Source: Candidatus Omnitrophota bacterium
GTDB lineage: Bacteria > Ratteibacteria > UBA8468 > B48-G9 > JAFGKM01
Assembly (NCBI GenBank): GCA_023819225.1
Contig: JAMWCZ010000004.1
Span: 1 to 35,804 of the forward strand
Direction: 5' to 3'
Length of the DNA: 35,804 nt
Part shown: in pieces, positions 19,201-27,493 of the stretch
Numbering within the stretch: position 1 is the first letter of the stretch
How the letters are laid out: each line of letters starts with the position of its first letter
Notes under the pieces: model-generated
The model's database searches: none
The model's input: the letters and a program-made list of their open reading frames with translations, nothing else
Told to the model about the DNA's origin: nothing
Position numbers and translations under genes: made by a program

Positions 19201-20284
19201 ACATATACAGAGTCTTCCCTTCATCAGGTGAAAGCACAATCCCGAAGTGGTCATCCTTGAATATCTCAGGTAGATCATTTTCTCTGACATTCATTTCAAG
19301 TGGTTGTCCCACATACATTACACGGTGCTCCCTGAACTCTTCAGGGATAGGATATGTGAAGTATATATGTAACTGCTTATCATCATAGTAAATCCTTACT
19401 TCTGTTAGGTCATCATTTGCTATATGGAGTATCCTGTCCTTCCATCCTTTCAGAAGCAACATCTTGCTTTTATCAGGTTCTGATAACTTTGGAATGGTAA
19501 TAAAACTCTTTCTATCCTGTGTTAATCCCTTTTTATAAAGGGCAATCGCCTCATTATTATCAATCGCTTTATCAAGAACAATAAGGTCAGCGAAAACAGT
19601 ATGATAGTTATCTGATGAACCGAGTGCAATAAAATTCACAGAGTTTCCAAAATCAGGGACAGAAGGGCCAGCATAAGGACCTATACCCACAGGTTTACCA
19701 TCTATCCAGAAAGATGTCTCTCCTGTCTTCCATGCCACAGTGATATGTCTTTCCTTCTCAGGTGTAAAGGAATCGTACTTTCTCAATTGTCTGTATACAT
19801 CTCTGTTGTCTTTCTGGTTGGAGTGATAGGATACCACACCATAGTAAGGAGTCCAGACAAAACTGAACGCCTTTTCTGTGAAGATATGGGCGATAAACCT
19901 GTCAGTATCACCACTTTTCCAGTCCAAAGGGCGCATCCAGAAACTTACAGTCCCTTCTTGAGCAGAAAGATTTCCTTTTCCTTCCCATCTCAAAGCACTT
20001 ATGTTTTTATCTACATATTCACGTAGTATGTCCACATCCAGCCAGTAGAGAAGTGGCTTTCTTATAATCTCTGTACTCCCTGTGGTTTTACCGGCAACTG
20101 CACCTTTCTTTGAAAGTATTTCATCATAAACGGGAGTGTAATCCTTACAAGGAAAAGGATTGCCTTTTGCATATTCTGCAGAAACAGTTCCATTCAGGGA
20201 TGCATAAAAAAGTATGTTTTTCCTTTCCATTGAAAACGCCATAATTTGAGGAAATAATAAAAACAGGATAAATAATCTTTTCAT
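16295..20284 (-). CDS. Large secreted multidomain carbohydrate-active protein: LamG + CBM9-like + GH123/DUF6067-like C-terminus
   Basis: 1329 aa; signal-peptide-like N-terminus; EGTVSFWMRPLDWKSGD (LamG); DDKQLHIYFTY...WNSDNWRVIS...WHMEFHIPL (CBM9-like); HWYSGQYPVESLSGY...IRIGGYEQGIQWVWQSLKGWK (GH123/DUF6067-like N-lobe). Confidence 0.75.
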   Translation of the reverse strand: MKRLFILFLLFPQIMAFSMERKNILFYASLNGTVSAEYAKGNPFPCKDYTPVYDEILSKKGAVAGKTTGSTEIIRKPLLYWLDVDILREYVDKNISALRWEGKGNLSAQEGTVSFWMRPLDWKSGDTDRFIAHIFTEKAFSFVWTPYYGVVSYHSNQKDNRDVYRQLRKYDSFTPEKERHITVAWKTGETSFWIDGKPVGIGPYAGPSVPDFGNSVNFIALGSSDNYHTVFADLIVLDKAIDNNEAIALYKKGLTQDRKSFITIPKLSEPDKSKMLLLKGWKDRILHIANDDLTEVRIYYDDKQLHIYFTYPIPEEFREHRVMYVGQPLEMNVRENDLPEIFKDDHFGIVLSPDEGKTLYMFASNAHMARYDAKNGNTSWNSDNWRVISTVSGEEYWHMEFHIPLLDAGIEKMETGEILMFNLYHRSIRVKDLDSIWETGKESIPLAVMKLGGDETVHIESITNPSCGNFSISAKTEGIKKPRMEVSLIKYTVESVDTEKMELKEEERDIIKKEERDISPDKPATIFFSIEEPLCGDILINICDETDILLYRQRIPFVFTLESNASASFLPTLDKLIVHLHTGSDSLISEGISANINVLAKDGKQALSTIKKIEYIEEEVEFNTHNLSPGIYSVKVIFEIEGRKLHEINLQFEKKERPVWLDNKLGYSEKPPWPWTEIKVDRDTIYCKDKYFRYKNSVLPSEISILNENILSSPAILKIFSEGVGYLTDNATMKVIKNTPSAVEFICEDKKGIFTVKTYNRLEFDGFLWIKIEVIPEISGIKLERLLLSIPLKKEYATHWYSGQYPVESLSGYTPEKEYVSLPVSGIRIGGYEQGIQWVWQSLKGWKLKKPETSMRFIPEREGFIVEFTIVDHPVDIKEPLVVELGIHALPAKPYSVEGIRGQWWAWAGHKNLGGINWFEWLSPGGRKVEIGPHQPHIGGRWNYLNMPDEYFEERKKEVLSLKSRMQDEYQWGPYLNHYITEANPSLAPETEYYYEEWRCAPSGRPDFKSLLSTSKSETAQVCYGSKSYQDYYVYYFHRFFSKYSKPEGLPFATYFDVSEPNPCANKYHNCGYTDEKGTYQPEVPVLAWRETMKRLYTIVKDMGKYNWMTTHMSGHPVMAYWSFNDVLIPGEQWAAYMVRKKAEYKAGGKKWPVSYTLTLPMERYRAEFSPWVWGPQTAFLTQSYAWLEPGDDFNDRHWCAINMVHDAFPYHSITYIKLFPFLREFGWDDKVECLPYWRNSKYITLNIYHQDHFVATLWKRETKLLTLIFNNTDEDKTSNISFNFKTLGIKDRDNADLIDVETKEIFKMKDGSVTVPVKKRDFRLLLLQ

Positions 20285-20333
20285 TATATACCCATCATTT
20301 TTTCAGGTGTATTATAATATAAAAAAAGCCACC

Positions 20334-20361
20334 TTGACAAAATCCAGTTGAAGCATATAAT
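20334..20361 (+). promoter_or_regulatory. Putative sigma70-type promoter upstream of the C45-type gene
   Basis: TTGACA (20334-20339), 16-bp spacer, TATAAT (20356-20361). Confidence 0.65.
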
Positions 20362-20384
20362 AACCAGAAGGACCGGGAGGAAAA

Positions 20385-21413
20385 ATGTTAAGGGTCTTTC
20401 TTTCAGGGAACAGTAAGGATATAGGTGTGAAACGAGCAGAAGAATTAAGAAGTACTATATTGCTGGTATTGGAACATTTTCTATACCACCATACATTTGG
20501 ACCTGAAAAATGTATAAAGTGGGCAAAGAGATGGAAAAAACAGACAGAAGAGATGTTTCCTTCCCTCCTTGAAGAAATAAAATTTTTAAGCAAGGCATTA
20601 AACATAGATGAGGAGATAATCTTTGCCTTTAACTTCCGTGCGTGGAATGCCCTTTATTCACATCCCTCACATCTTGCGTGTTATAACATAGGGTTTTTTG
20701 ATGCGACAGAAGGCCCTTTACTTGGGGGAGTACTTGAGGATGGTCCACCATTTTATATATTGGAGGAGATTGAACCTTCATCTGGATATAAACACTATTC
20801 TGTTGCACTGGCAGGGACAGTATGGGCCGTGAGGGGACTGAACTCTGAGGGGCTGGCTGTGGGGCAGGTCTCTGCTTTTCCTGGTATGGAGGTTAGAAAA
20901 ACCGATTTTCACTTCGGGACAGAGGACTATGCAAGGAGTTATTTCATTATGAGATATATTTTACAATACTGCAAGGATATAAAAGAAGCAATAGATGTTT
21001 TCAAAAGATATCCTGCACTTGGTAATTTTATGATGGCTGACAATAGAGATATTGCAGTTGTGGAAAAAGCGGGGAATTTAACAGGTATACGTTTCTGCAA
21101 GGATAAGTACATAATAGCAGGTGGCCACTACCTTGATAGTAACCTCGTTACATACCTTTCCGGAAAAGGAATAATCCATATCCCTGATGCTATGAGTGTA
21201 AGACGGCAACAGGCAGTCAGTTTCAGTGTAGAGAAAGAAAGGCCTTCTTTAAAACTTATGAAAAAGATACTACTTTCTCATAGCGAAGAGGAAGGAAGGT
21301 TCTGTAATGATATTATCCAGGCAACAACCATTGCCATCCCTGTAAAGAAACAGTTTTATGTAGCAGGTCCTTTTCCCTGTCATAATATGTTTAAAGTTCT
21401 CAGATTGGATTGA
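20385..21413 (+). CDS. C45-family (acyl-CoA:6-aminopenicillanic acid acyltransferase-like) Ntn hydrolase
   Basis: SHLACYNIGFFDATEGPLLGGVLEDGP candidate Cys nucleophile region, GTVWAVRGLNSEGLAVGQVSAFPG, GNFMMADNRDIAVVEKAG; RBS GGGAGG. Confidence 0.75.
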   Translation: MLRVFLSGNSKDIGVKRAEELRSTILLVLEHFLYHHTFGPEKCIKWAKRWKKQTEEMFPSLLEEIKFLSKALNIDEEIIFAFNFRAWNALYSHPSHLACYNIGFFDATEGPLLGGVLEDGPPFYILEEIEPSSGYKHYSVALAGTVWAVRGLNSEGLAVGQVSAFPGMEVRKTDFHFGTEDYARSYFIMRYILQYCKDIKEAIDVFKRYPALGNFMMADNRDIAVVEKAGNLTGIRFCKDKYIIAGGHYLDSNLVTYLSGKGIIHIPDAMSVRRQQAVSFSVEKERPSLKLMKKILLSHSEEEGRFCNDIIQATTIAIPVKKQFYVAGPFPCHNMFKVLRLD

Positions 21414-21436
21414 TTTTATATTTGAACCGTGGTACA

Positions 21437-21770
21437 AAAATCCTGTTGCCTCATTAATTTTTCTATACAAAAATTTCTTCTTTTTCCAATTTTTTCTCCT
21501 GCAGTTGTTCAATCTCTCTTTTTAACTCTCCCGGATTTAAACTTTTATAAATCTCTTCTAACTTCTCTTAATAATCTATCAATACTGGACCGGCTGCACT
21601 TGTCTTCAATTCCCCTTTCTCCTTTAAAATACACACTATTTCTTTTAAGTATGGGACTAACCTTTTCCCTCCTGCCATATCAAACCTCTCTCTTAAGGAG
21701 ATGGATATTTTTGCATAGATTTTTAATGAGGCAATTCGAAAATTTGACAGAAGGGATTTTTTATTTACAA
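21437..21770 (-). mobile_element. Degenerate, internally deleted IS/transposase remnant (integrase-core DDE type) with short inverted repeats
   Basis: Minus strand: LRERFDMAGGKRLVPYLKEIVCILKEKGELKTS, frameshift, SRSSIDRLLREVRRDL, frameshift, EKLEEIYKSLNPGELKREIEQLQEKK. This is the N-terminal HTH region fused to the extreme C-terminus of this transposase type, with no DDE core. TTGCCTCATTAA (21446-21457) inverted at 21723-21734. Confidence 0.65.
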
Positions 21771-21778
21771 TAATTCCT

Positions 21779-22879
21779 ATGAATAATCTTGAAAGATTTA
21801 AAAAAGTTTTAAGTTTTGAAGATGTTGACCATCCTCCTATTGAGCCAGGTATCAGAATATGGAAAGATACACTTAAAAGGTGGAATAGGGAAGGGTATCC
21901 TGAAGGTGTTAACATCTTTGAGTATTTTGGGTTGGAAAAGTTAAAATTTGTATATGCCGGTCCAGATACAGGACCATATCCTCATTTTGTAGAAAAAGTT
22001 ATATCCGAAGATGATAATGCGGTTATAAAGACAGATAAATACGGAAGAAAAATTAAGGACTTTAAGGATGCGACAACTATGCCTGAATGGCTTGAGTTTC
22101 CAGTAAAAAACAGAAACGACCTTGAAAAGGTAATAAAGGAAAGATTTGACCTTTCTCTCCTCAATGATAGATGGTCCTCTGATTTCAATAAAAAGATAGA
22201 AGAATGGAAAGATGAAAAAAGAAATTATATTCTGTTCCTTGATGGTGGATGCTACTATGGTGTTTTGAGAAATCTGGCAGGAGTTGAATATTCTTCATAT
22301 CTTTTTTATGATGCACCTGATTTAGTTGATGAGTTATTTGAGAGGATAAATATAATATGCATTGAAGGGATAAAAAGGATATTATCAGCAGAAGTTAAGG
22401 TTGATTATCTTGGTTTTGGAGAGGATATCGCTTATAAAACATCAACGCTGATATCTCCACCTATGTTTAAAAGGTTTCTTTTCTCCAGATATAAGAAGGT
22501 GTGTGAGATAGCAAAAAAGTATGAGTTGAATATAACTCTGTATGATAGTGATGGAAATCTCAATCCTTTTATGGAATTATATTTTGAAACAGGGATTAAT
22601 TGTTTTACACCCTGTGAGGTTGCTGCTGATATGGACCCTGTGGATTTAAGGAAAAGATATGGAAAGAATATAAAGATGATGGGAGGACTTGACAAAAGAA
22701 AATTTACAAAAGGCAGGGATGATATAAAAGAAGAGATATATAAAAAGATACCTGTTATAGAAGAAGGTGGATATATACCCGGTATTGACCACTCTGTATC
22801 ATCTGATATATCCTTTGAAAACTTTTCATATTATATCAAACTTTTGAAAGAAATCTATGGAATAGGAGAAATAAAATGA
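21779..22879 (+). CDS. Uroporphyrinogen decarboxylase (URO-D) family methyltransferase
   Basis: GFGEDIAYKTSTLISPPMFKRFLFSRYKKV, LYDSDGNL, NIKMMGGLDKRKFTKG: URO-D/MtaA-like pattern. Confidence 0.88.
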   Translation: MNNLERFKKVLSFEDVDHPPIEPGIRIWKDTLKRWNREGYPEGVNIFEYFGLEKLKFVYAGPDTGPYPHFVEKVISEDDNAVIKTDKYGRKIKDFKDATTMPEWLEFPVKNRNDLEKVIKERFDLSLLNDRWSSDFNKKIEEWKDEKRNYILFLDGGCYYGVLRNLAGVEYSSYLFYDAPDLVDELFERINIICIEGIKRILSAEVKVDYLGFGEDIAYKTSTLISPPMFKRFLFSRYKKVCEIAKKYELNITLYDSDGNLNPFMELYFETGINCFTPCEVAADMDPVDLRKRYGKNIKMMGGLDKRKFTKGRDDIKEEIYKKIPVIEEGGYIPGIDHSVSSDISFENFSYYIKLLKEIYGIGEIK

Positions 22880-23952
22880 CCGATTTGAGATGGGAAACAT
22901 TAATGGGAAGAGGTCCCAAAAAAATTGTCCACTGGGAACACTGGTCCAATCCTGATGCAGCAACCTATATTTCCGGCGTAGATTTTTACCAGCACCCTAA
23001 GAAATGCATGGAGAAGATTAATGAGATGTATCCCTTTTTATATCTACCTGTTCCTGCAAGTGATGACCCATTACCACGTCCCGAGGAACAGAAGAATAAA
23101 GGTAAGGGTCGCTGGGGACATACCTGTCGTGATTACTGGCAGCAGGAAGAAGCAAAGCATTTTTTTAGAGACAAAGAGGAGATACTGAAATTCAGCCCAC
23201 TTGAAAATCCAGATTTTTCATCCTGGAAGATTCCTGAAGCAGGTGATTATAGGGATGAAGAAACGATATATCAGAGATTTAGAAAAAATTTTCCTGCTGA
23301 ATGGGATGATAATCCACCTAAAGATTCATGGATTGCCGGAGTTGGTTTTTATAATACGATGTTTATGTGGCCTATACTTGTTTTTGGATATGAGAACTTC
23401 TTAAATGTATGCCTTGAGCCTGAATTTGAAAGAATTATGGAAGAGTTTGCTGAAATTAACCGGCGTGTATTCCGTGCCATTGCACGACTTCCTATAAACT
23501 GGGTATGTTGCCATGATGATATTGTAACGACAAGCGGCCCTCTTGTCAGTCCTGCATGGATGAGAAGATATATCTTTCCAAGATATGAAGAATTCTGGAG
23601 TATACTTAAAAGTGCAGGGAAAGAGGTTGTTTTTATGTCTGATGGATGTCTTGATATTTTTGTTGATGACCTTATGTCTCTTGGAATTCGCGGGATTATC
23701 AGTGAGCCATATACAAATTATAAACCTATAGCGAGAAAATATAAGGATTGTTTTCTTGCAGGAGAGGGTGATGTAAGAATACTAATGGAAAACAATCCAG
23801 AAGAGATTAAAAATATGGTTATTTCTATGGTGGAAACAGGTAAGATGTGCAGCGGTTATATGATGTGTATAGGGAACCATATACCTTTTAATGTTCCCTC
23901 ACCTGCTGTAAAATTGTATTTTGACCTTTCGGCAGAGATAGGGTACCGTTGA
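22876..23952 (+). CDS. URO-D family methyltransferase, second copy
   Basis: HDDIVTTSGPLVSPAWMRRYIFPRYEEFW, VVFMSDGCLDIFVDDL, GEGDVRILMENNPEEI; overlaps the preceding gene by 4 bp. Confidence 0.85.
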   Translation: MTDLRWETLMGRGPKKIVHWEHWSNPDAATYISGVDFYQHPKKCMEKINEMYPFLYLPVPASDDPLPRPEEQKNKGKGRWGHTCRDYWQQEEAKHFFRDKEEILKFSPLENPDFSSWKIPEAGDYRDEETIYQRFRKNFPAEWDDNPPKDSWIAGVGFYNTMFMWPILVFGYENFLNVCLEPEFERIMEEFAEINRRVFRAIARLPINWVCCHDDIVTTSGPLVSPAWMRRYIFPRYEEFWSILKSAGKEVVFMSDGCLDIFVDDLMSLGIRGIISEPYTNYKPIARKYKDCFLAGEGDVRILMENNPEEIKNMVISMVETGKMCSGYMMCIGNHIPFNVPSPAVKLYFDLSAEIGYR

Positions 23953-24491
23953 AAATGGAAGAGAAAAAAAGTCGACTTGAAGAAATAGAAGTGAGAGCAC
24001 TAAAACCTGAAGAAGTGAAAATTTTCAGGGGGGCATTTAATCTTATGCATGTGATGATAGCAAATGGTATCCTTTACAGAGGTGTATATGCCATAAGGGC
24101 ATTTCCTATAAGATATCCGGATAAGTATATATTCCTTTTCTACTATGATGAAAATGATAGGGTTCAGGAGATAGGTATGATAGAAGACCTCAATATATTT
24201 CCTGAAGAGACGAGGCAGATTATTTTAGATGCAATGAGGAAACAGTACTTTGCATATACGATAGAATCTATATATAGCATAAAACTTGAGTTCGGTGTAT
24301 TACACTTTGAGGTTGAGACAGATAAAGGGCAAAAGACATTTTATATGAGATGGGCATCACACAGAACCCTTGACTTTGGAGAGAGAGGCAAGATTCTCCT
24401 TGATATTTTTGATGATAGATATATACTCCCTAATATAGAAAAACTCACAAAGACAGAACAGGACCTATTCACACGCTATATCTACTGGTAA
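23949..24491 (+). CDS. DUF1854-family protein
   Basis: GVYAIRAFPIRYPDKYIFLFYYDENDRVQEIGMIEDLNIFPEETRQIILDAM...FEVETDKGQKTFYMRWASHRTLDFGERGKILLDIFDDRYILPNIEKL. Confidence 0.75.
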   Translation: MKMEEKKSRLEEIEVRALKPEEVKIFRGAFNLMHVMIANGILYRGVYAIRAFPIRYPDKYIFLFYYDENDRVQEIGMIEDLNIFPEETRQIILDAMRKQYFAYTIESIYSIKLEFGVLHFEVETDKGQKTFYMRWASHRTLDFGERGKILLDIFDDRYILPNIEKLTKTEQDLFTRYIYW

Positions 24492-24607
24492 CCTATTATA
24501 TCTCGTCTTTCACTCTTTACATCTATCTAACTTGTCCATAGCAAAAATCTATGGTATTATTTTTCTCTGTCTGTGTTTTTTTAATTTTTCAAACACTGGA
24601 GAGCAAA

Positions 24608-25105
24608 ATGACACTTAAAGGTAATGTACATAAATTCGGGGATGATATAAATACTGACTACATTATCTCAGGCAAGTATAAATTTAAAACACTTGATATG
24701 AATGAACTGGCTACGCATCTAATGGAAGACATAGTCCCTGATTTCTATAAAAAAGTAAAGGAAGGGGATTTTATTGTTGCCGGTAAAAACTTCGGATGTG
24801 GTTCAAGTAGAGAGCAGGCACCACTTGTTATAAAATATGCAGGTATTCCTGCGGTCATTGCTAAAAGTTTTGCAAGGATATTTTTCAGGAACGGTATAAA
24901 TGTGGGATTGGTTCTTATAGAGGCAGATACAGATGGTATTGATACAGGGGATGAAATAGAAGCGGATATTGAAAAAGGAGAGATAAGAAATATAACAAAG
25001 GGGACTTTCATAAAGTCATCGGTACTACCTGGTTTTATGTTGAAGATTATAAAATCAGGAGGAGTTGTTAACTATATAAAGGAAAATAAGGAATTTAAAT
25101 TATAA
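24608..25105 (+). CDS. Aconitase-superfamily small subunit (LeuD/HacB-like)
   Basis: [55 protein letters not shown]; internal ATG at 24608 ([10 protein letters not shown]) chosen. Confidence 0.88.
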   Translation: MTLKGNVHKFGDDINTDYIISGKYKFKTLDMNELATHLMEDIVPDFYKKVKEGDFIVAGKNFGCGSSREQAPLVIKYAGIPAVIAKSFARIFFRNGINVGLVLIEADTDGIDTGDEIEADIEKGEIRNITKGTFIKSSVLPGFMLKIIKSGGVVNYIKENKEFKL

Positions 25106-25117
25106 GAGGTGTTAATA

Positions 25118-26203
25118 ATGGGATATAGGATTACACTTATACCAGGAGATGGAATAGGTCCTGAAATTACCGATGTGGTAAAGGAATGTATAGAAGCAAC
25201 AGGTGTGGAGATAGAGTGGGATATACAGGAGGCAGGTGAATGTGCTATTGAAAAGTATGGAACACCTATACCAGAAAAGACACTTAAATCCATAGAAGAA
25301 AATAAGGTATGTCTTAAAGCACCACTTACCACACCTGTGGGTAGTGGCTTCAGAAGTGTGAATGTTTATATAAGGCAGCACTTTAATCTTTATGTTTGTC
25401 TCAGACCATTTAAGTTCTATGAGGGTGTAAGAAGCAGATACAGTAATATTGATATCATAGTGATAAGGGAGAATATGGAAGACCTTTATGCAGGAATTGA
25501 ATTTCAGCAGGGAAATAAAGAGACAGAAGAACTCATTGACTTTATAGAGAAAAAGATAGGAAAGCGGATAAACAGGGATTCAGGGATAAGCATAAAGCCA
25601 ATATCAATAACAAACTCTGAAAGGATTGTACGGTTTGCCTTTGAATATGCAAGAAAAAACAGAAGAAAAAAGGTTACGGCAATACACAAGGCAAATATAA
25701 TGAAGTTTACTGATGGGCTTTTTCTTGATATTTCAAGAAGAGTTGCACACGAGTACAGTGATATTGAATTTGAAGATAAAATTGTTGATAATATGGCTAT
25801 GCAACTGGTTCAGAAGCCCGAACTTTATGATGTGCTTGTATGTCCTAACCTTTACGGAGATATTCTTTCCGACCTGTGTGCCGGTCTGATTGGGGGGCTG
25901 GGACTTTCCCCTGGTGCCAATATAGGAGAGGATATAGCGGTATTTGAAGCAACACATGGCAGTGCGCCTAAATATAAAGGGTTAAACAGGGTGAACCCAT
26001 CTGCCTTACTTCTTGCCGGTATTATGATGCTTGACTATATCGGTGAGAGTAAAAGAGCAACAAAACTTGAAGAGGCACTAGCAGATGTGATTAAGGAAGG
26101 GTTGTATCTTACCTATGATTTCAGGGACCCTGGTGATACCAATTATGTCGGAACAAGAGAGATGGGAAGGGCAATTGTTGAGAAGGTAAGGGAGAAGATA
26201 TAA
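25118..26203 (+). CDS. Isocitrate/isopropylmalate dehydrogenase family, isocitrate-dehydrogenase-like
   Basis: ITLIPGDGIGPEITDVV; TTPVGSGFRSVNVYIRQHFNLYVCLRPFKFYEG; NIMKFTDGLF; NLYGDILSDLCAGLIGGLGLSPGANIG. Start ATG at 25118. Confidence 0.9.
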   Translation: MGYRITLIPGDGIGPEITDVVKECIEATGVEIEWDIQEAGECAIEKYGTPIPEKTLKSIEENKVCLKAPLTTPVGSGFRSVNVYIRQHFNLYVCLRPFKFYEGVRSRYSNIDIIVIRENMEDLYAGIEFQQGNKETEELIDFIEKKIGKRINRDSGISIKPISITNSERIVRFAFEYARKNRRKKVTAIHKANIMKFTDGLFLDISRRVAHEYSDIEFEDKIVDNMAMQLVQKPELYDVLVCPNLYGDILSDLCAGLIGGLGLSPGANIGEDIAVFEATHGSAPKYKGLNRVNPSALLLAGIMMLDYIGESKRATKLEEALADVIKEGLYLTYDFRDPGDTNYVGTREMGRAIVEKVREKI

Positions 26204-27477
26204 TGATAACGGTTGTAGTAGGAACACAGTGGGGAGATGAAGGAAAAGGTAAGATTATTGATTATCTTGCCAAGGATGCTGATATTGTAGCAAGATATCA
26301 AGGTGGTGGAAATGCAGGCCATACTGTGGTCTTGAAAGATAAAAAGTATATCTTTCATTTAATCCCATCCGGTATTCTATATCCTGACAAGATATGTGTT
26401 ATAGGTAGTGGTGTTGTGCTTGACCCTGCATCACTTTTTGAAGAGATTGACTATCTTGAAAAAAGTGGTATTTCTGTGGACGGGCGGCTTTTCATAGCAG
26501 AAAATGCGCATATGACACTGCCATATCACAAGATACTGGACCAGATAGAAGATAAATTCCGTGGCAGGGGTGCGCTTGGAACAACAGGAAGAGGAATAGG
26601 AACAACATATGCGGATAAGTTTAACAGGATAGGTATAAGGGTTATTGACTTCCTTGAAGAAGATACCTTTATGGAAAAACTGAAGATTGCCCTTGAACTG
26701 AAAAACTATCTTTTCAGGGAATACTATAAAGAACAGATGCTCTCACCTGACAGAATTTATAAAGAAACAAAAATTTATAGAGACAGAATAAAAAAGATGG
26801 TGAAAAATATAGCCATCTATCTTAATGAAGAAATAGAAAAGGGAAAGAATATTCTTGCAGAAGGTGCACAGGGAACATTTCTTGACATTGACTTCGGTAC
26901 ATACCCCTATGTTACTGCATCAAACTGTATTGCAGGTGGTGTCTGTACTGGTTTGGGGGTCTCTCCCAAAAAAGTAAGTAGTATTATAGGAGTGGTTAAG
27001 AGTTATACTACCCGGGTAGGAATGGGCCCATTCCCTACAGAACTTAAAGGGATAGAAGGAGAAGTACTGAGAAAAACAGGAAATGAGTATGGGGCTACCA
27101 CAGGAAGACCGAGAAGGTGTGGATGGTTTGATGCCGTTCTGGTAAGGTTTGCTGCATCAGTTAATGGACTGGATGAACTTGTTATGACAAAATTAGATGT
27201 TCTTACCGGTATTGAAAAGATTAAGATAGCAGTGGCATATAAATTTGACGGTAAACTTTATAAGGATTATCCTTTAAATACAAAGGTATTTTCAAACTGT
27301 GATGTTGTATATGAAGAATTAGATGGTTGGAAAGATGATATATCAACAATTACAAGTTATAATAAACTTCCTGCTAATGCAAAAAAGTATATAGACAGAA
27401 TTGAAGAAATGATAGGAGTGCCAATAACAAAAATTTCTGTAGGGTCTTCCCGTGAACAGATGGTAATAAGAAAATGA
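26203..27477 (+). CDS. purA: Adenylosuccinate synthetase
   Basis: [69 protein letters not shown]-like [17 protein letters not shown]. Confidence 0.97.
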   Translation: MITVVVGTQWGDEGKGKIIDYLAKDADIVARYQGGGNAGHTVVLKDKKYIFHLIPSGILYPDKICVIGSGVVLDPASLFEEIDYLEKSGISVDGRLFIAENAHMTLPYHKILDQIEDKFRGRGALGTTGRGIGTTYADKFNRIGIRVIDFLEEDTFMEKLKIALELKNYLFREYYKEQMLSPDRIYKETKIYRDRIKKMVKNIAIYLNEEIEKGKNILAEGAQGTFLDIDFGTYPYVTASNCIAGGVCTGLGVSPKKVSSIIGVVKSYTTRVGMGPFPTELKGIEGEVLRKTGNEYGATTGRPRRCGWFDAVLVRFAASVNGLDELVMTKLDVLTGIEKIKIAVAYKFDGKLYKDYPLNTKVFSNCDVVYEELDGWKDDISTITSYNKLPANAKKYIDRIEEMIGVPITKISVGSSREQMVIRK

Positions 27478-27493
27478 AGGGCAAGGAGAAAAA

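Noticed and set aside
21429-21773. Plus-strand 114-aa ORF MVQKSCCLINFSIQ...
   Set aside because: It is antisense to the degraded transposase remnant, and its low-complexity Leu/Phe/Ser composition is typical of spurious antisense ORFs.
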